Assembly (NCBI GenBank): GCA_023053575.1
Contig: JAKZAP010000004.1
Coordinates: 2,765,483-2,829,482, forward strand
DNA length: 64,000 nt
Direction of reading: 5' to 3'
Source of the DNA: Branchinecta lynchi
Lineage: Eukaryota > Arthropoda > Branchiopoda > Anostraca > Branchinectidae
The notes below the pieces were generated by a model. That model was not told where the DNA came from. It searched no databases and saw only the letters and a list, made by a program, of their open reading frames with translations. The position numbers and the translations under genes are program-made. Positions 55,105-64,000 of the stretch are shown here, piece by piece; position 1 is the stretch's first letter, and every line of letters starts with the position of its first letter.

Positions 55105-55279
55105 CAAGGCCGTATCCAGTGGGGGGGGGGAGTAGGGGGTAACCCCCCCCGAAACACACACAAATAATCATTTTTATAGGCTTTTCCCTCTGATTTGTGT
55201 CTTTTTTGTACTTTTTTGTCCGACCCACAGTCAAGAACCCCCCCCCCCCCCCCGAAATAAATTCCTGGATACGGGCCTG
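55105..55279. mobile_element. CAAGGCCGTATCC hAT-like MITE, copy 4 (in the Maf intron)
   Basis: Ends CAAGGCCGTATCCAGT and CCTGGATACGGGCCTG. A perfect 8-bp duplication ACAGTGGC lies at 55097-55104 and 55280-55287. The 175-bp copy keeps TTTTTATAGGCTTTTCCCTC. The intact duplication suggests a recent insertion. It lies 98 bp before the exon-2 acceptor. Confidence 0.9.
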
Positions 55280-55377
55280 ACAGTGGCTACAGATAATTCC
55301 TCCAAAGATGTTCCGAAACAAGCGCCAAATATTACACCATGCTTATTAAAAATGTAGCTAAAAATTATGTTTTCCAG

Positions 55378-55599
55378 AAAGAACTCCAGCGTTTGCGCAA
55401 TGAGCTCCACCGCAAGAGCCAAGACCTCGATTTGATAAAGCAAAGATTCGACTCCCTCCAGCGGCAACAGATGGCACAACTCTCAGTCCGTCAACAGCAG
55501 CAGCAACCCCCCAACGAAGATACCCCCCAGCCCGGCGTATCCATGCAACAACCCCGCAGTAAAGATCCTAGAACAGGTGACCCTTCCGGGTTTTACTGA
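55378..55599 (+). CDS. maf: Large Maf bZIP transcription factor, exon 2
   Basis: Continues the zipper from exon 1: KELQRLRNELHRKSQDLDLI then KQRFDSL, so the a/d-type heptad positions are L276, L283, L290, K297, I304 and L311. A Gln/Pro-rich C-terminus follows (RQQQQQPPNEDTPQPG) and TGA at 55597-55599. With exon 1 the protein is 357 residues from the first ATG (347 from the second), within the usual range of large Maf proteins. Small Mafs lack the N-terminal domain, so this is the large subfamily. A GT within AGAACAGGTGACC near 55575 could be an alternative donor to a further exon; I see no candidate exon, so the TGA is taken as the end. Confidence 0.85.
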   Translation, partial: KELQRLRNELHRKSQDLDLIKQRFDSLQRQQMAQLSVRQQQQQPPNEDTPQPGVSMQQPRSKDPRTGDPSGFY

Positions 55600-56525
55600 C
55601 GTCATTTAGTCCCTAAATAGAGACAATCAAAATTCAACACTTTAGCAATACACTGCGTACCTTTATCTCCTCTACTGGACAAAGTGCAGAACTCGGTGAG
55701 GTGATTTTGCAAAAACGAACATATTCGAGCGATTGTAGGGCAAAGAAAGCTTTTTTCGGAAAGTTTCCCTGTCGATCTGAAAACAAGGAAATTAGTATTC
55801 CGGTATTGTGTCAACTGAATGCCGGGACAATGTCACGAGATGGACGGGAGTAATTTAGTTGCTATTGAAACGACATCCTCCTGGGAAGGCGGAGGGAGTC
55901 GGACAAGTTGTTGTCAATCTTCTAACGAGTTATTTGGCGTTTGTTAAGAGATCTGATTTTTATTTGACCTGGAAGGCATTCCTGCCTGAGGAACCGTTTT
56001 GTCGTATTTACGAGAGTGAAAAATGTTATTTTGTGATTGGTTGCTACGGCTGTCTGTTACTTTAATTTTCCTACCAAATAATTGTCCACTTTAAAGCACG
56101 CAAGCAAATTGGCAGTATGCCCTAAAGATTGAAGTCACTAGTTCCACTTACAGTTTGTTTCGGCGGGGGAAATACATAACTTGGACTTTTGTTTGTTCTA
56201 ATTCGTCATTAAAAAGAAAAAAAATGCAAGCTGCAATACTAGACTGGAATAAATCTGTTAATTGTAGAACGCTAAGTTTCACAGGATGTGGTCGATTCGT
56301 CGCTCCACGCTGTTTTAGAGGCAACTTATGGTTTTAAATGAGAATTTAGTTTGGTATTGGCGGTTTAATTTACACTTAATGAAGAATTCCAAGTTATGTG
56401 AAGAACCTTCGACACATATGACAGTATATTTTGTGAGGACCTTCGACACATGTGGCCCTATATCCGTTTTAAGCGCATGTAAAACATGTAAAAAATGGCT
56501 CAAAACGGGAAATTCGGCTAGGATA
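55600..56525 (+). other. Probable Maf 3' untranslated region and flank
   Basis: AATAAA at 56248-56253 (GACTGGAATAAATCTG) is the first convincing poly(A) signal after the stop, giving a 3' UTR of roughly 0.65 kb. Other frames on both strands are short. The exact end is unproven. Confidence 0.4.
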
Positions 56526-56645
56526 TTCTTCAGCAATATTTCGGTCCTTCGTGGCAAGGGTCATCTTTAGGCTGTACAACAGAATTACAGCCTGAAGAGG
56601 ACCCTTGCCAAGAAGGGCCGAAATATCGCTAAAGAATATCCTCGC
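56526..56645. repeat. GGGCCGAAATAT family, degenerate fold-back
   Basis: CAGCAATATTTCGGTCCTTC then GTGGCAAGGGTC is mirrored by GACCCTTGCCAAGAAGGGCC then GAAATATCGCT, with a loop of about 45 bases. It is a shortened version of the inverted pair at 18971-19232. Confidence 0.6.
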
Positions 56646-57120
56646 TGACTTTCCGGTTCTTAGTAATTTTTAATAGGATTTTCAGTAAGCTGGAGCCCAG
56701 GAGTATCGATGCATGTAAAGCGGTTGAGAGATATTTCTGCAAGTTCTATCAGCGTGACATCGTAGCACATGTAGCACAATTGGCGCGAAAAAGGCAAAGC
56801 ACAGTAGCCACCCGGTTCTTCTGCCTCAAAACATTTTATTGAATCGACAAATACAGGTAGAAATTTATTTGTCATCAGCAAGAGCCGGGTACTGCCTGTG
56901 GTTTCGGTTGTCGCTGAAAGCTACGATGTAGGTTCGTTAGACACGCAAATGGACACCTACGGCAACATTTTCTTTACCGATACGAGGATCGTAAAAATCC
57001 AGTGTAAATGATCCACAATTCTTTTAATCCAACTTTTAATCCACAACTCTACAAGGGAGAATAAGTGAAGTAAAATCAAAAAAAAAAATTCTCAGACGAA
57101 CAGGGGGTGCCGAATCAGTG

Positions 57121-57748
57121 GGGATGGACTAAAACCAGGAAGGGAAGGGAACGCGAGAAAAGCAGGAAGGCATACTAAAACCAGGAAGGGCAAACTAAAA
57201 CGAGGAAGGCTGTCGCCAGAATTCGAAATTGGAAAGCCACACCGTCCCCTTCCTCTGTTTAGTATTCTTTGAGGGGTCGGCAACTTTTCAAACCCAAAGT
57301 TCACCATCCCTTCCTCGTTTTAGTATCCTGGCAGGGGTAGGCATTGAGATCAGCGAGGGGTCGGCAAATATTAAATTGTAATTCAACTTTTCATTTCTAG
57401 TTCTGACGGTAGGCGACTAATCCCCCGAGTACAGTGAGGGGTCGGCAACTAAGATATGTTAAGTCTACCATTTCCTTCCTCGTTTTAGTACCTTGAATAT
57501 ACTAACACGAGGAAAGAATGGTGGACTTGAAATATCGTAGTTGTAGAGCCCTCGCTGGACTCTGAGGATTTTAGTCGCCATTGGTAGTTGCCGACCCCTC
57601 AGAATACTAAACAGAGGAAGGGAACGTTGCGGCTTTCCAATTCTGAATTCTGGCGACAGTCTTCCTGGTTTGAGTATGCCCTTCCTCGTTTTGGTATGCC
57701 TTCCTGCTTTTCTCGCGTTCCCATCCCTTCCTGGTTTTAGTCGATCCC
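57121..57748. mobile_element. Mutator-like/fold-back element with long TIRs and a 9-bp duplication
   Basis: The left arm 57121-57284 and right arm 57587-57748 are inverted, about 163 bp each, and begin GGGAT(G/C)GACTAAAACCAG. The arms contain iterated ACTAAAAC(C/G)AGGAAGG words and both end at GGGGTCGGCAAC. The flanks GAATCAGTG (57112-57120 and 57749-57757) are a perfect 9-bp target duplication. A second, nested inverted repeat (around 57440-57545) lies in the centre. Long TIRs plus 9 bp is the Mutator-like pattern. No transposase frame. Confidence 0.8.
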
Positions 57749-57762
57749 GAATCAGTGCCACA

Positions 57763-58118
57763 CACTGTCAGAAGTTTCAGAACAGATAACGCGAGGATGC
57801 GCGGTTTCAACATATAATGCGTAACATATAAGACTCCGGATATTATCTGTTGTGTTTCAAAATGTTATGCATCATAAGCGTTACCATCAGGAAGAACCGA
57901 AAAACCGCCAAAAAGTATATTCTGAGTTTTCCAACATCATGACGATAAGGATAAAGTCAGTAGATGCTTTTTTGGCTCTTCTTAACAAAGCTTGTTATGC
58001 ATAACATTTCTTGCATAACGTTTTCAAACACAACAGATAACATCCGAAGTGTTATCTGTTACGCATTACCTGTTGAAACCGCGCATCCTCGTGTTACTGT
58101 ATGAAACTTCTGACAGTG
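57763..58118. mobile_element. CACTGTCAGAAGTT-TIR element, long copy
   Basis: The left arm 57763-57879 and right arm 57990-58118 are inverted over ~115-130 bp (CACTGTCAGAAGTTTCA, CGAGGATGCGCGGTTTCAAC, TTATCTGTTGTGTTT). It is the same family as 13716-13953. It begins five bases after the right duplication of the Mutator-like element. No clear target duplication is readable. Confidence 0.75.
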
Positions 58119-59408
58119 CAGCTTCTTTACACAAACAGAGATGCCTGAGACATCGAGCTTTCTAACACTATTACTGTTCCTGTGACAAGAACGGTGAAGC
58201 TATAAGAAAACGGTCGCACCTTTGATGTTAGGCCACACTTGTCCACAACTTGTTAGGCCACACCTCCGTAATCGTTACATCCATTCTTATATACCGAGGA
58301 CTCGAATATACCCCATTCTAGCCCTCCTGTCATTACACCTCACTAATTTTGCCACTTGCCTTGTTTGGTTATTTTTGATACGTAACATGCTCTTTACGAG
58401 AACCTCACTCGTCAGAAAAACAATTATAATTTTCCCCTGTTATTACTAAGGGTCAGTGGTCCTGGAGAAAGGCTTAAAACAGCCAAGGCTTCTGGTAATT
58501 TGTTAAAGCAGAGACGGGTTTTTTAAGTATTCAACTATTTTGGAATGCTCGGCACATCAAAAGTAAATAGAGTGAGGTGTCTTTCAAATTAAACACGGAT
58601 CGTTCGAGAGCTAATCTTACAGGTGTTACGGTTCCTATCAGGCTTCTTAGTTATTCTAGTCGGACTGCTTTCTATTCAATTTCGGCCTAATAGGGGAACC
58701 TAGGAATTGAACTGGTCACGAATGACAATTGGCCAGATCTGCGATGGTCAGCTTCTTCCTCGCCGGAGGCGAGTGAGGTGTTGAGTGGACAGAAGAAATG
58801 AAGCATGAAATGCCAGTGATTGGCTCTGATATTTTTACGCGATAAAGCCCGCTTCGTGCTTTGGGTGAAAGGTCCACGATTAGTGGCACTTCAAAGAATC
58901 CAAGGGAGTTTTGAAGAATGTAGTTGTTGCTTTTCTGAAAGTTTTTATAAGAAAGAAAAAAAAAGCCAGAGGGCTGATTTCTTTTGATTATTCAGTTTCT
59001 AGAAACCGTGGTTACATGTGTTTTGGGGGATTCGAGTTATTTTTGCTAAAGACCGAGGTAGCTCAACTTCTGTTAAGGGCGCTGTGATCTTATTAATTAT
59101 GATGTTTCAATATGTGTTACATTCCTCGGATTATGAGTTATATTCGCAAAAGCAATAACGATGTAGAAATAAGCCTGATAGCAATAACATTGCGTTTTGT
59201 GCTTGTGTAGTTATATTATTTCAATCATTTCGTGTGTTCTTATTCTTCGATGGTTGGAAAGACACTTGCAAGTATCTGAATTGTTTCCAATAAAAGTGTT
59301 TAAATGTGAAGAGTTTATTGTAGAGTCTTTTTTTTTCCATTTCTTTTATCTTTGCAAAACCTTTTTTCAGTTGCTGAGGAAATTTTCTTGGATCCAGCTT
59401 CCATGACA
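58119..59408. other. No gene recognised
   Basis: Apparently single-copy sequence. Frames at 58222-58449 and 59197-59406 lack recognisable domains; the second is over-rich in Phe/Leu from T-rich DNA. Confidence 0.35.
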
Positions 59409-59409
59409 T

Positions 59410-59706
59410 TAGCTGCGTTCTTTGTCACGGGAGTTCTCACCGGTGGTCTCCGGTTTTTCTTATAAGCCGTTTTTGCATCCACCGGTGACTTCTCACCAGT
59501 CTTATAACCCGTTTTTGAACTAACCAGTGTCCGGTTTTATCTCACTGGTGCGGACTAACCAGAACCTGCTCGTGAGCCCGGCTGCAGCGAGGAGTTAGCC
59601 GGTTTTCATCAAATCACAGGTGAACCAAAAAAGCGCGTTTTAAGGGAAGAACCGGACACTGGTGACTAAACACCAGAGACAGCCCGGAGTGCAACGAACG
59701 CAGCTA
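59410..59706. mobile_element. AGCTGCGTTC-TIR MITE
   Basis: Left end AGCTGCGTTCTTTGTCAC and right end GTGCAACGAACGCAGCT are inverted with ATT on both outer sides, a 3-bp duplication. The interior is built on CACCGGTG / ACCAGTG(T)CCGGTTTT words repeated in both directions. A short matching right-end (ACGAACGCAGCTATA) lies at about 61388-61402. Confidence 0.7.
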
Positions 59707-60207
59707 TTAGCACTGACCTTTCTCTGCCCATGACTCCTTCGGCTAGCGCTCTTACAATCATCTCTTCAGCTTTGGATTGAAGGTGGGTGACTTGCAAACC
59801 GCCTTCTTCTTTGCATAGGTACGAGTCCCAAGGTACGAGGTACGAGTCCCGAGGTCGACACCCAATGTGTTTAACCGTTGAGTCAGAAAAAATGATAGAA
59901 TTCTTAACTTTGGAAATCACTCGAATATAATGGTACTTCATTCATTCACAGTTTCGTGGTTTTCGTGGTAACACAACCAAAATTGGTGAATATTGTCAGG
60001 TACAAAATGTTGTCAATATGCCCGCTACATTTAAACGCGCTCACAAATGATCCAAGGTTATTCAAAATTTTGACAATCTTTTGTGTAAAACTGTTTTGGT
60101 AACGTCTGTGTCTGACTGCTATTTGTTTCGGGACCTTCGTAGAGACTACTCGCTCATGCCCATAGTATTGCCATTAGTTTCTCTTTTCCCTTCATTCGCA
60201 CTCGATG

Positions 60208-60655
60208 ACGGGTTTTTGGGATACCAAAACTTAAGTGGAGGGATATGCTACCCATGATTTCGTAAAAGCTGTCCGTCCGTCTGTCAGCACGATAGCTCTC
60301 AAAGCGAATGAGATATTTTGTTCAAACTTTGCAATATCTGAATCCATATATGATAATTGTTTTCTAGCTGGACAAACAGTTCGCCCGGAATCCGGCCAAA
60401 ACCGGAGAATTTGTTAAAAGTATAAGTTTTCCTTAAAGTTGATTAGAGCTTCGATAGAAAGGTAAGGAGACATGCTGAATCCGTATATGCAAGTTATTTT
60501 CTCTCTGGACATCCGGCTAAAAGCCCGGCCAGAACCGGAAAATGTGTTGAAAATAAAAGATTTGTCTAAAGTTGATGAGAGGTTCGACGCAGGGGTCAAG
60601 AGACATCTTGAATCCGTGTATGCAAATTATTTTCATCCAATCGAAACCTTTGGTC
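60208..60655 (+). mobile_element. CCGG-array element, short copy
   Basis: TTTTTGGGATACCAAAACTT, a GTCCGTCCGTCTGTC tract, GCGAATGAGATATTTTG, two and a half units (CCGGAATCCGGCC, CCGGAAAATG cores), then ATCGAAACCTTTGGTCTTG. The right GGGATCCC is reduced to CATCCAATCG. Confidence 0.75.
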
Positions 60656-60867
60656 TTGACATAGACATAAACATTTTTTTAATTTCATCAAAAACACATA
60701 AATTAAGCAAACAATTTACCATTAACGGCCACTTTTAAGACAACAAAAATCCTGATTGTGGCCGTAATTCTAACCACCATGAATCCACTATATCATTCCC
60801 TCCCCACCCTTGGTGTGTGGGGGGGGGTAATTTTTATTTTTTATTTTTTAAATAAATACCCCTCTTA

Positions 60868-61110
60868 TCACACTTCTTTCCTTTTCAAATAATGGGATTT
60901 AACCATACTCTTGAATGATGCCAGACTTACAGCCTCTCTGACCGGTTCTGGAAGGTCATTCCAGACGCTCACACCTATGTTCCTGAGAACAAATCCTGCT
61001 CTTGTTGTATTTCTTCTCTCGTGAGCTAAATCCTCTGAATGTCGGGTAAAATAAGGGTGATAAAACGAGTTAGTGTTAAAAAAATCATAAAAGTACTCAG
61101 GGCTTACCAT
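60868..61110 (-). mobile_element. LINE ORF2 C-terminal end
   Basis: The minus-strand frame includes YHPYFTRHSEDLAHERRN, GVSVWNDLPEPVREAVSLAS and FKSMVKSHYLKRKEV. The YxTRHS...G..VWN.LP...R.A.S...FK...K.HYL order is the standard C-terminus of CR1/L2-type ORF2 proteins. The frame is open to its natural stop; the upstream part of the protein is not present in the window. Confidence 0.8.
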
Positions 61111-62842
61111 ATTTACACTTTGAAAAACAAAAATCGCTAGCTGGCGTCAGCTAGCGTCATTGCAAAGAAGATGGAAAAATATAAAACTTATGCATATGAA
61201 TCATAATTTAATTCAGTTAAATTTTCTGTTTCTCCTCTTTATCGCCACCTCATCTGGGACCTTAGATCGTCCCTGAGCCATCGACTGTAGCGGATGCTAT
61301 ATTACGTTTTCTAGGATTTTGAAAATTCGCGCCTAATTACTGAACGGAGATGTTGAACTGACTTTCCGGCTCAGTTCGTCGTTTCACGAACGCAGCTATA
61401 ATAGCAGTAAGTAGCAGTAGGTAGAAAGGTTCCTTTCACAGGGTTCCTGGAAGGACAATAACTACTATCAGTTTTAAGCTTCTTTCGGGCTAGGTTTTGT
61501 AGTTCCTCGAAAAACTATAAAAACTCTCCTTTAAATAATTTTCAGGCTACTCTTTAGTATCTATCCGAACGAACGACCCTGTTCGTCGGGTTAGAGGTCC
61601 TCCACCAAAGCTTGCCCCAAGCAAGCTACTTTGGAACTGGTAGCTTTAGTCATCTACGAACCACAAAACTTTGCATGAAAAGTTTTACTGGGGTGGACGA
61701 ATGCTTTAAAGTTTTCGATACGATAGTAATTGCTGCCCTTCCGATCCTCGCGAGTTTCCCATCCCCAAGTGGAATTTCCGTACCCTTTGATTCACCAGAA
61801 ATTAAACCGTATTTAGTTTCTTTACTGATTTTCTACTTTTGTACTCTTCCATCTGGATACTGAATAGGAATAAGCTGTTTTCGAAGATTCATGAACTTCG
61901 ACTGACGTTTAGTTTTGCAAATGTGTAAAACGAGCAAGAAGGGGGGGGGGAGACATTCAACTGATAAATTGCCCCGGTCCCCCTGGACTCTTAATCCGGC
62001 CGTGACCAAAGGCCATCGTGAAAGCAAGATAATATCTGAACTCAAAAGGGGAAATGAGGAACAAAAAGATCATCGACTCGGATCCTTCTGGACCAAATAG
62101 GGAAATGTTGAGGACACCCCAGCTGAAATACGAGACGTTTTTCGCGCAGACGGAAATTTGAAAATGGTTTTGTATAAATAAGTTGCTGTGGCTTGGGGAA
62201 GTGGCATTGAAAGTTCCACGCGCTTGTACGTCCCCTGGTGTCAAAAAAAGCTATTGCAAACTCTCTTCACAAAGTGGCCCTAACGGCTGTTACATGGAAG
62301 TGAAAAACTTACATAGTTCTGTGTAACGTAAATATTCACCGGTCCTGAGATGAATATTTGTCCGACTTCGGAAACGTAACGTAAGAAAAGAAACAATAAA
62401 TTGAATAAAACAGATTGGACGTTGGATCTGTAAGGAAATATACAAACTGTTGAAGAAAGTGAAGAAAAACTGAGAATAGAAAATAGAATCGTAAGCAGTA
62501 TACATTTTCCTGAAACGGACATACAGGATATCAGGTAGGGCAATAATGGTTGGACCATGCTTGTCTCTGTTCTGTCAACAAGCTCGGTCTAGGTAGCTTG
62601 AGAATATGCTATGGTTTGGATGCGCGAAAACGGTGCTAGCAACACACACATCCTTGCAGAAATGTTTTCATAAAAAGCACTTAATTTCTCTAATGAAGAG
62701 CATAATAAAAAAGATTCACCTTAAAAGCTGAGGAATAAATACTTAGCATTGCAAAAACATGACTGAATTTGAAAAATACACCGCACTATCTGAACTCGCA
62801 TCCCGTAAACATTCCTTCCTCCAACCACGTGCTTTCTCTATT
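61111..62842. other. No gene recognised
   Basis: A CGCTAGCTGGCGTCAGCTAG palindrome lies at 61137-61156, and a solo MITE end at about 61388. A G-run lies at 61941-61951. Frames in both directions (for example 61612-61863) carry no known domain. Confidence 0.35.
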
Positions 62843-64000
62843 TCTAAAGCCCCCTCCCCGATTTCATTTCCTTTTTCAAGTTCAGGGTATACGAGGAAGG
62901 TATAGCATTTCGAAATTGTAGCAGAGCCTCCACTAGCCAAAATATGTGGTCGCGCCTCAGGTATAGATGGGCGAATCCGGCTATGAAAGGACGCGAATCC
63001 GAATGCGAATCCACGGCTAGGCCCGAATCCGATTCCGAATCCGATATCCACCATTTCATGCTTAGGATTTGAATCCGGCATCGAATCCGGATTCGAATCC
63101 GACCTTAACAAAAAGTAAATTGTTTATCTAGGTTATAGTTTTAAAAATCAGAGGTGACAAAAAAGTACTGAAGGCAAATGAGACGGTATTTCTGGGTACT
63201 CATGTGTGGTTATCATAGTATGGTTTCCTCTCGGCAATCAGGAATGACTTTTGAGCTCGTTTCGGGAAAGTCAGGAAAATGGAAACTGGCAGGATGAAAA
63301 TTAGAAATTGGAGCGGATTCGTAAGATCCGGGGGTTTTAACCAGAGTCTGAATACGAATGCAGTCTGAAAAGCAGAAGGTTCGAATTTGAATCCGACCAA
63401 AAGGACGAATTCTGGATTTGAATCCGGAGCCGGTTCTGATTCGCCCATCTCTGACCTCAGGTATTTTTACCGACTGTTATGGAAATTGCAAAAGAATCGA
63501 AAACTGGTCATTCGCAAGAAGAAAGGGAATTTTCTCATGTCCTTTTTCTATTTGACCCCCCCCCCCCACCAATTTCATTTCCGGTTTCGAGTTCAGGGTA
63601 TACGAGAAGGGTAGCATATAGCACTTCGAAATTGTAGCAGAGCCTTCACTAGCCAAAATGTATGGTAGGTCGTCGGGTAATTTTTACCGACTGTTTTCGG
63701 AAAAATCGCAAAACAATCGAAAATATGTCACCTGAGCAAGAAAAAGGAATAAACACTTGGTATTGCAGAAAACAGGGTTGAACTAGAAAAATCCACCGCA
63801 CTATCCGAACTCACATTCGGTCAACAATCCTCTCTAAAACCCCCCAACCCTGTCCTTTTGCACTGTCAAATGTCCTTTTTCTTATTTCCAGCCCCCTCCC
63901 CCCGCCAATTTCATTTCCTGTTTCAAGTCCAGGGTATACAAGAAGAGTAGCTTACGGCATTTCGAATTTTTAGCAGAGCCATCACTAGCCAAAATGTTTG
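62743..64000 (+). repeat. ACTAGCCAAAATGT repeat, tandem at the window end
   Basis: The block CAATTTCATTTCCGGTTTCG, AGTTCAGGGTATACGAGAAG, TTCGAAATTGTAGCAGAGCC and CACTAGCCAAAATGTATGG occurs around 62850, 63570 and 63900 and is cut by the window end. ACACCGCACTATCTGAACTC (62777) and CCACCGCACTATCCGAACTC (63792) show that a longer unit is duplicated. The first unit is split by the MITE at 62963-63454. Confidence 0.65.
62963..63454. mobile_element. AGATGGGCGAATC hAT-like MITE
   Basis: The left end ATAGATGGGCGAATCCGG and reversed right end TCAGAGATGGGCGAATCAG are inverted. A perfect 8-bp duplication CCTCAGGT lies at 62955-62962 and 63455-63462. The interior is rich in GAATCC(G) words on both strands, so its short translated frames are repetitive. 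The target is the ACTAGCCAAAATGT repeat. Confidence 0.85.

Larger units (their letters stand above)
52846..55377 (+). other. Maf intron (2,532 bp, phase 0)
   Basis: Donor CAG|GTAAGAG and acceptor TTATGTTTTCCAG|AAAG; the frame joins cleanly with no shift. The intron interrupts the leucine zipper between the second and third leucine positions. It holds a GTGGTATC hairpin pair (53181-53296), a T-rich stretch, and a MITE (55105-55279) about 100 bp before the acceptor. Apart from those, no gene is evident; the minus frame 53598-53828 is unassigned. Confidence 0.85.

Noticed and set aside
63376..63400. GGTTCGAATTTGAATCC considered as a tRNA T-loop
   Set aside because: It is part of the GAATCC-rich MITE interior; no acceptor, D or anticodon stems are found.

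Overview
This window looks like nuclear DNA from an invertebrate metazoan. Coding regions are sparse and interrupted by introns, there are no operons, low-GC intergenic DNA dominates, and there is a dense layering of animal-type transposable-element debris (non-LTR retrotransposon 3' ends, hAT-like MITEs with 8-bp target duplications, long-TIR fold-back elements, tandem arrays). I cannot fix the phylum from sequence alone.

The one protein-coding gene I can name with confidence is a large-Maf bZIP transcription factor on the + strand, with exons at 51994-52845 and 55378-55599. It has the N-terminal Maf transactivation motif, His/Pro-rich linker, extended homology region, Maf-type basic region and a leucine zipper. 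A 2.5-kb phase-0 intron splits the zipper, and that intron carries a young MITE. A second, tentative gene is a 42-residue single-TM peptide at 3553-3681 with a plausible small upstream exon and downstream AATAAA.

The rest is mostly repeats. 0-13 kb: a CCGG-rich tandem element (137-bp units) broken by hAT-like copies and by a LINE tail, plus a hairpin-rich repeat family present in inverted copies at 2.5-3.4 and 9.3-12.4 kb. 13-23 kb: a series of TIR elements, including one MITE nested in the terminal repeat of another (19.7-20.4 kb). 23-25 kb: six 281-bp tandem units ending in a perfect 11-bp-arm hairpin. 26-33 kb: four LINE 3' remnants, an inverted pair of CCGG elements, and a LINE reverse-transcriptase remnant hit by two insertions with perfect 8-bp duplications. 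35-46 kb: GATATCG-rich and MITE elements and a second, widely spaced inverted pair of CCGG elements. 47-51 kb: a hAT-like element, a degraded reading frame and two copies of a repeat with a conserved ORF end. 51-56 kb: the Maf gene. 57-64 kb: a Mutator-like long-TIR element with a 9-bp duplication, a neighbouring long-TIR element, further LINE debris and a GAATCC-rich hAT-like MITE.

The genes do not form a pathway. The interest lies in the Maf gene structure and in the readable insertion history. I found no convincing novel cellular system; the most unusual items are the CCGG element family, a dispersed family with a conserved short reading frame plus stop plus AATAAA, and the short TM peptide. 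All family calls are from reading alone; no alignment or search was run.
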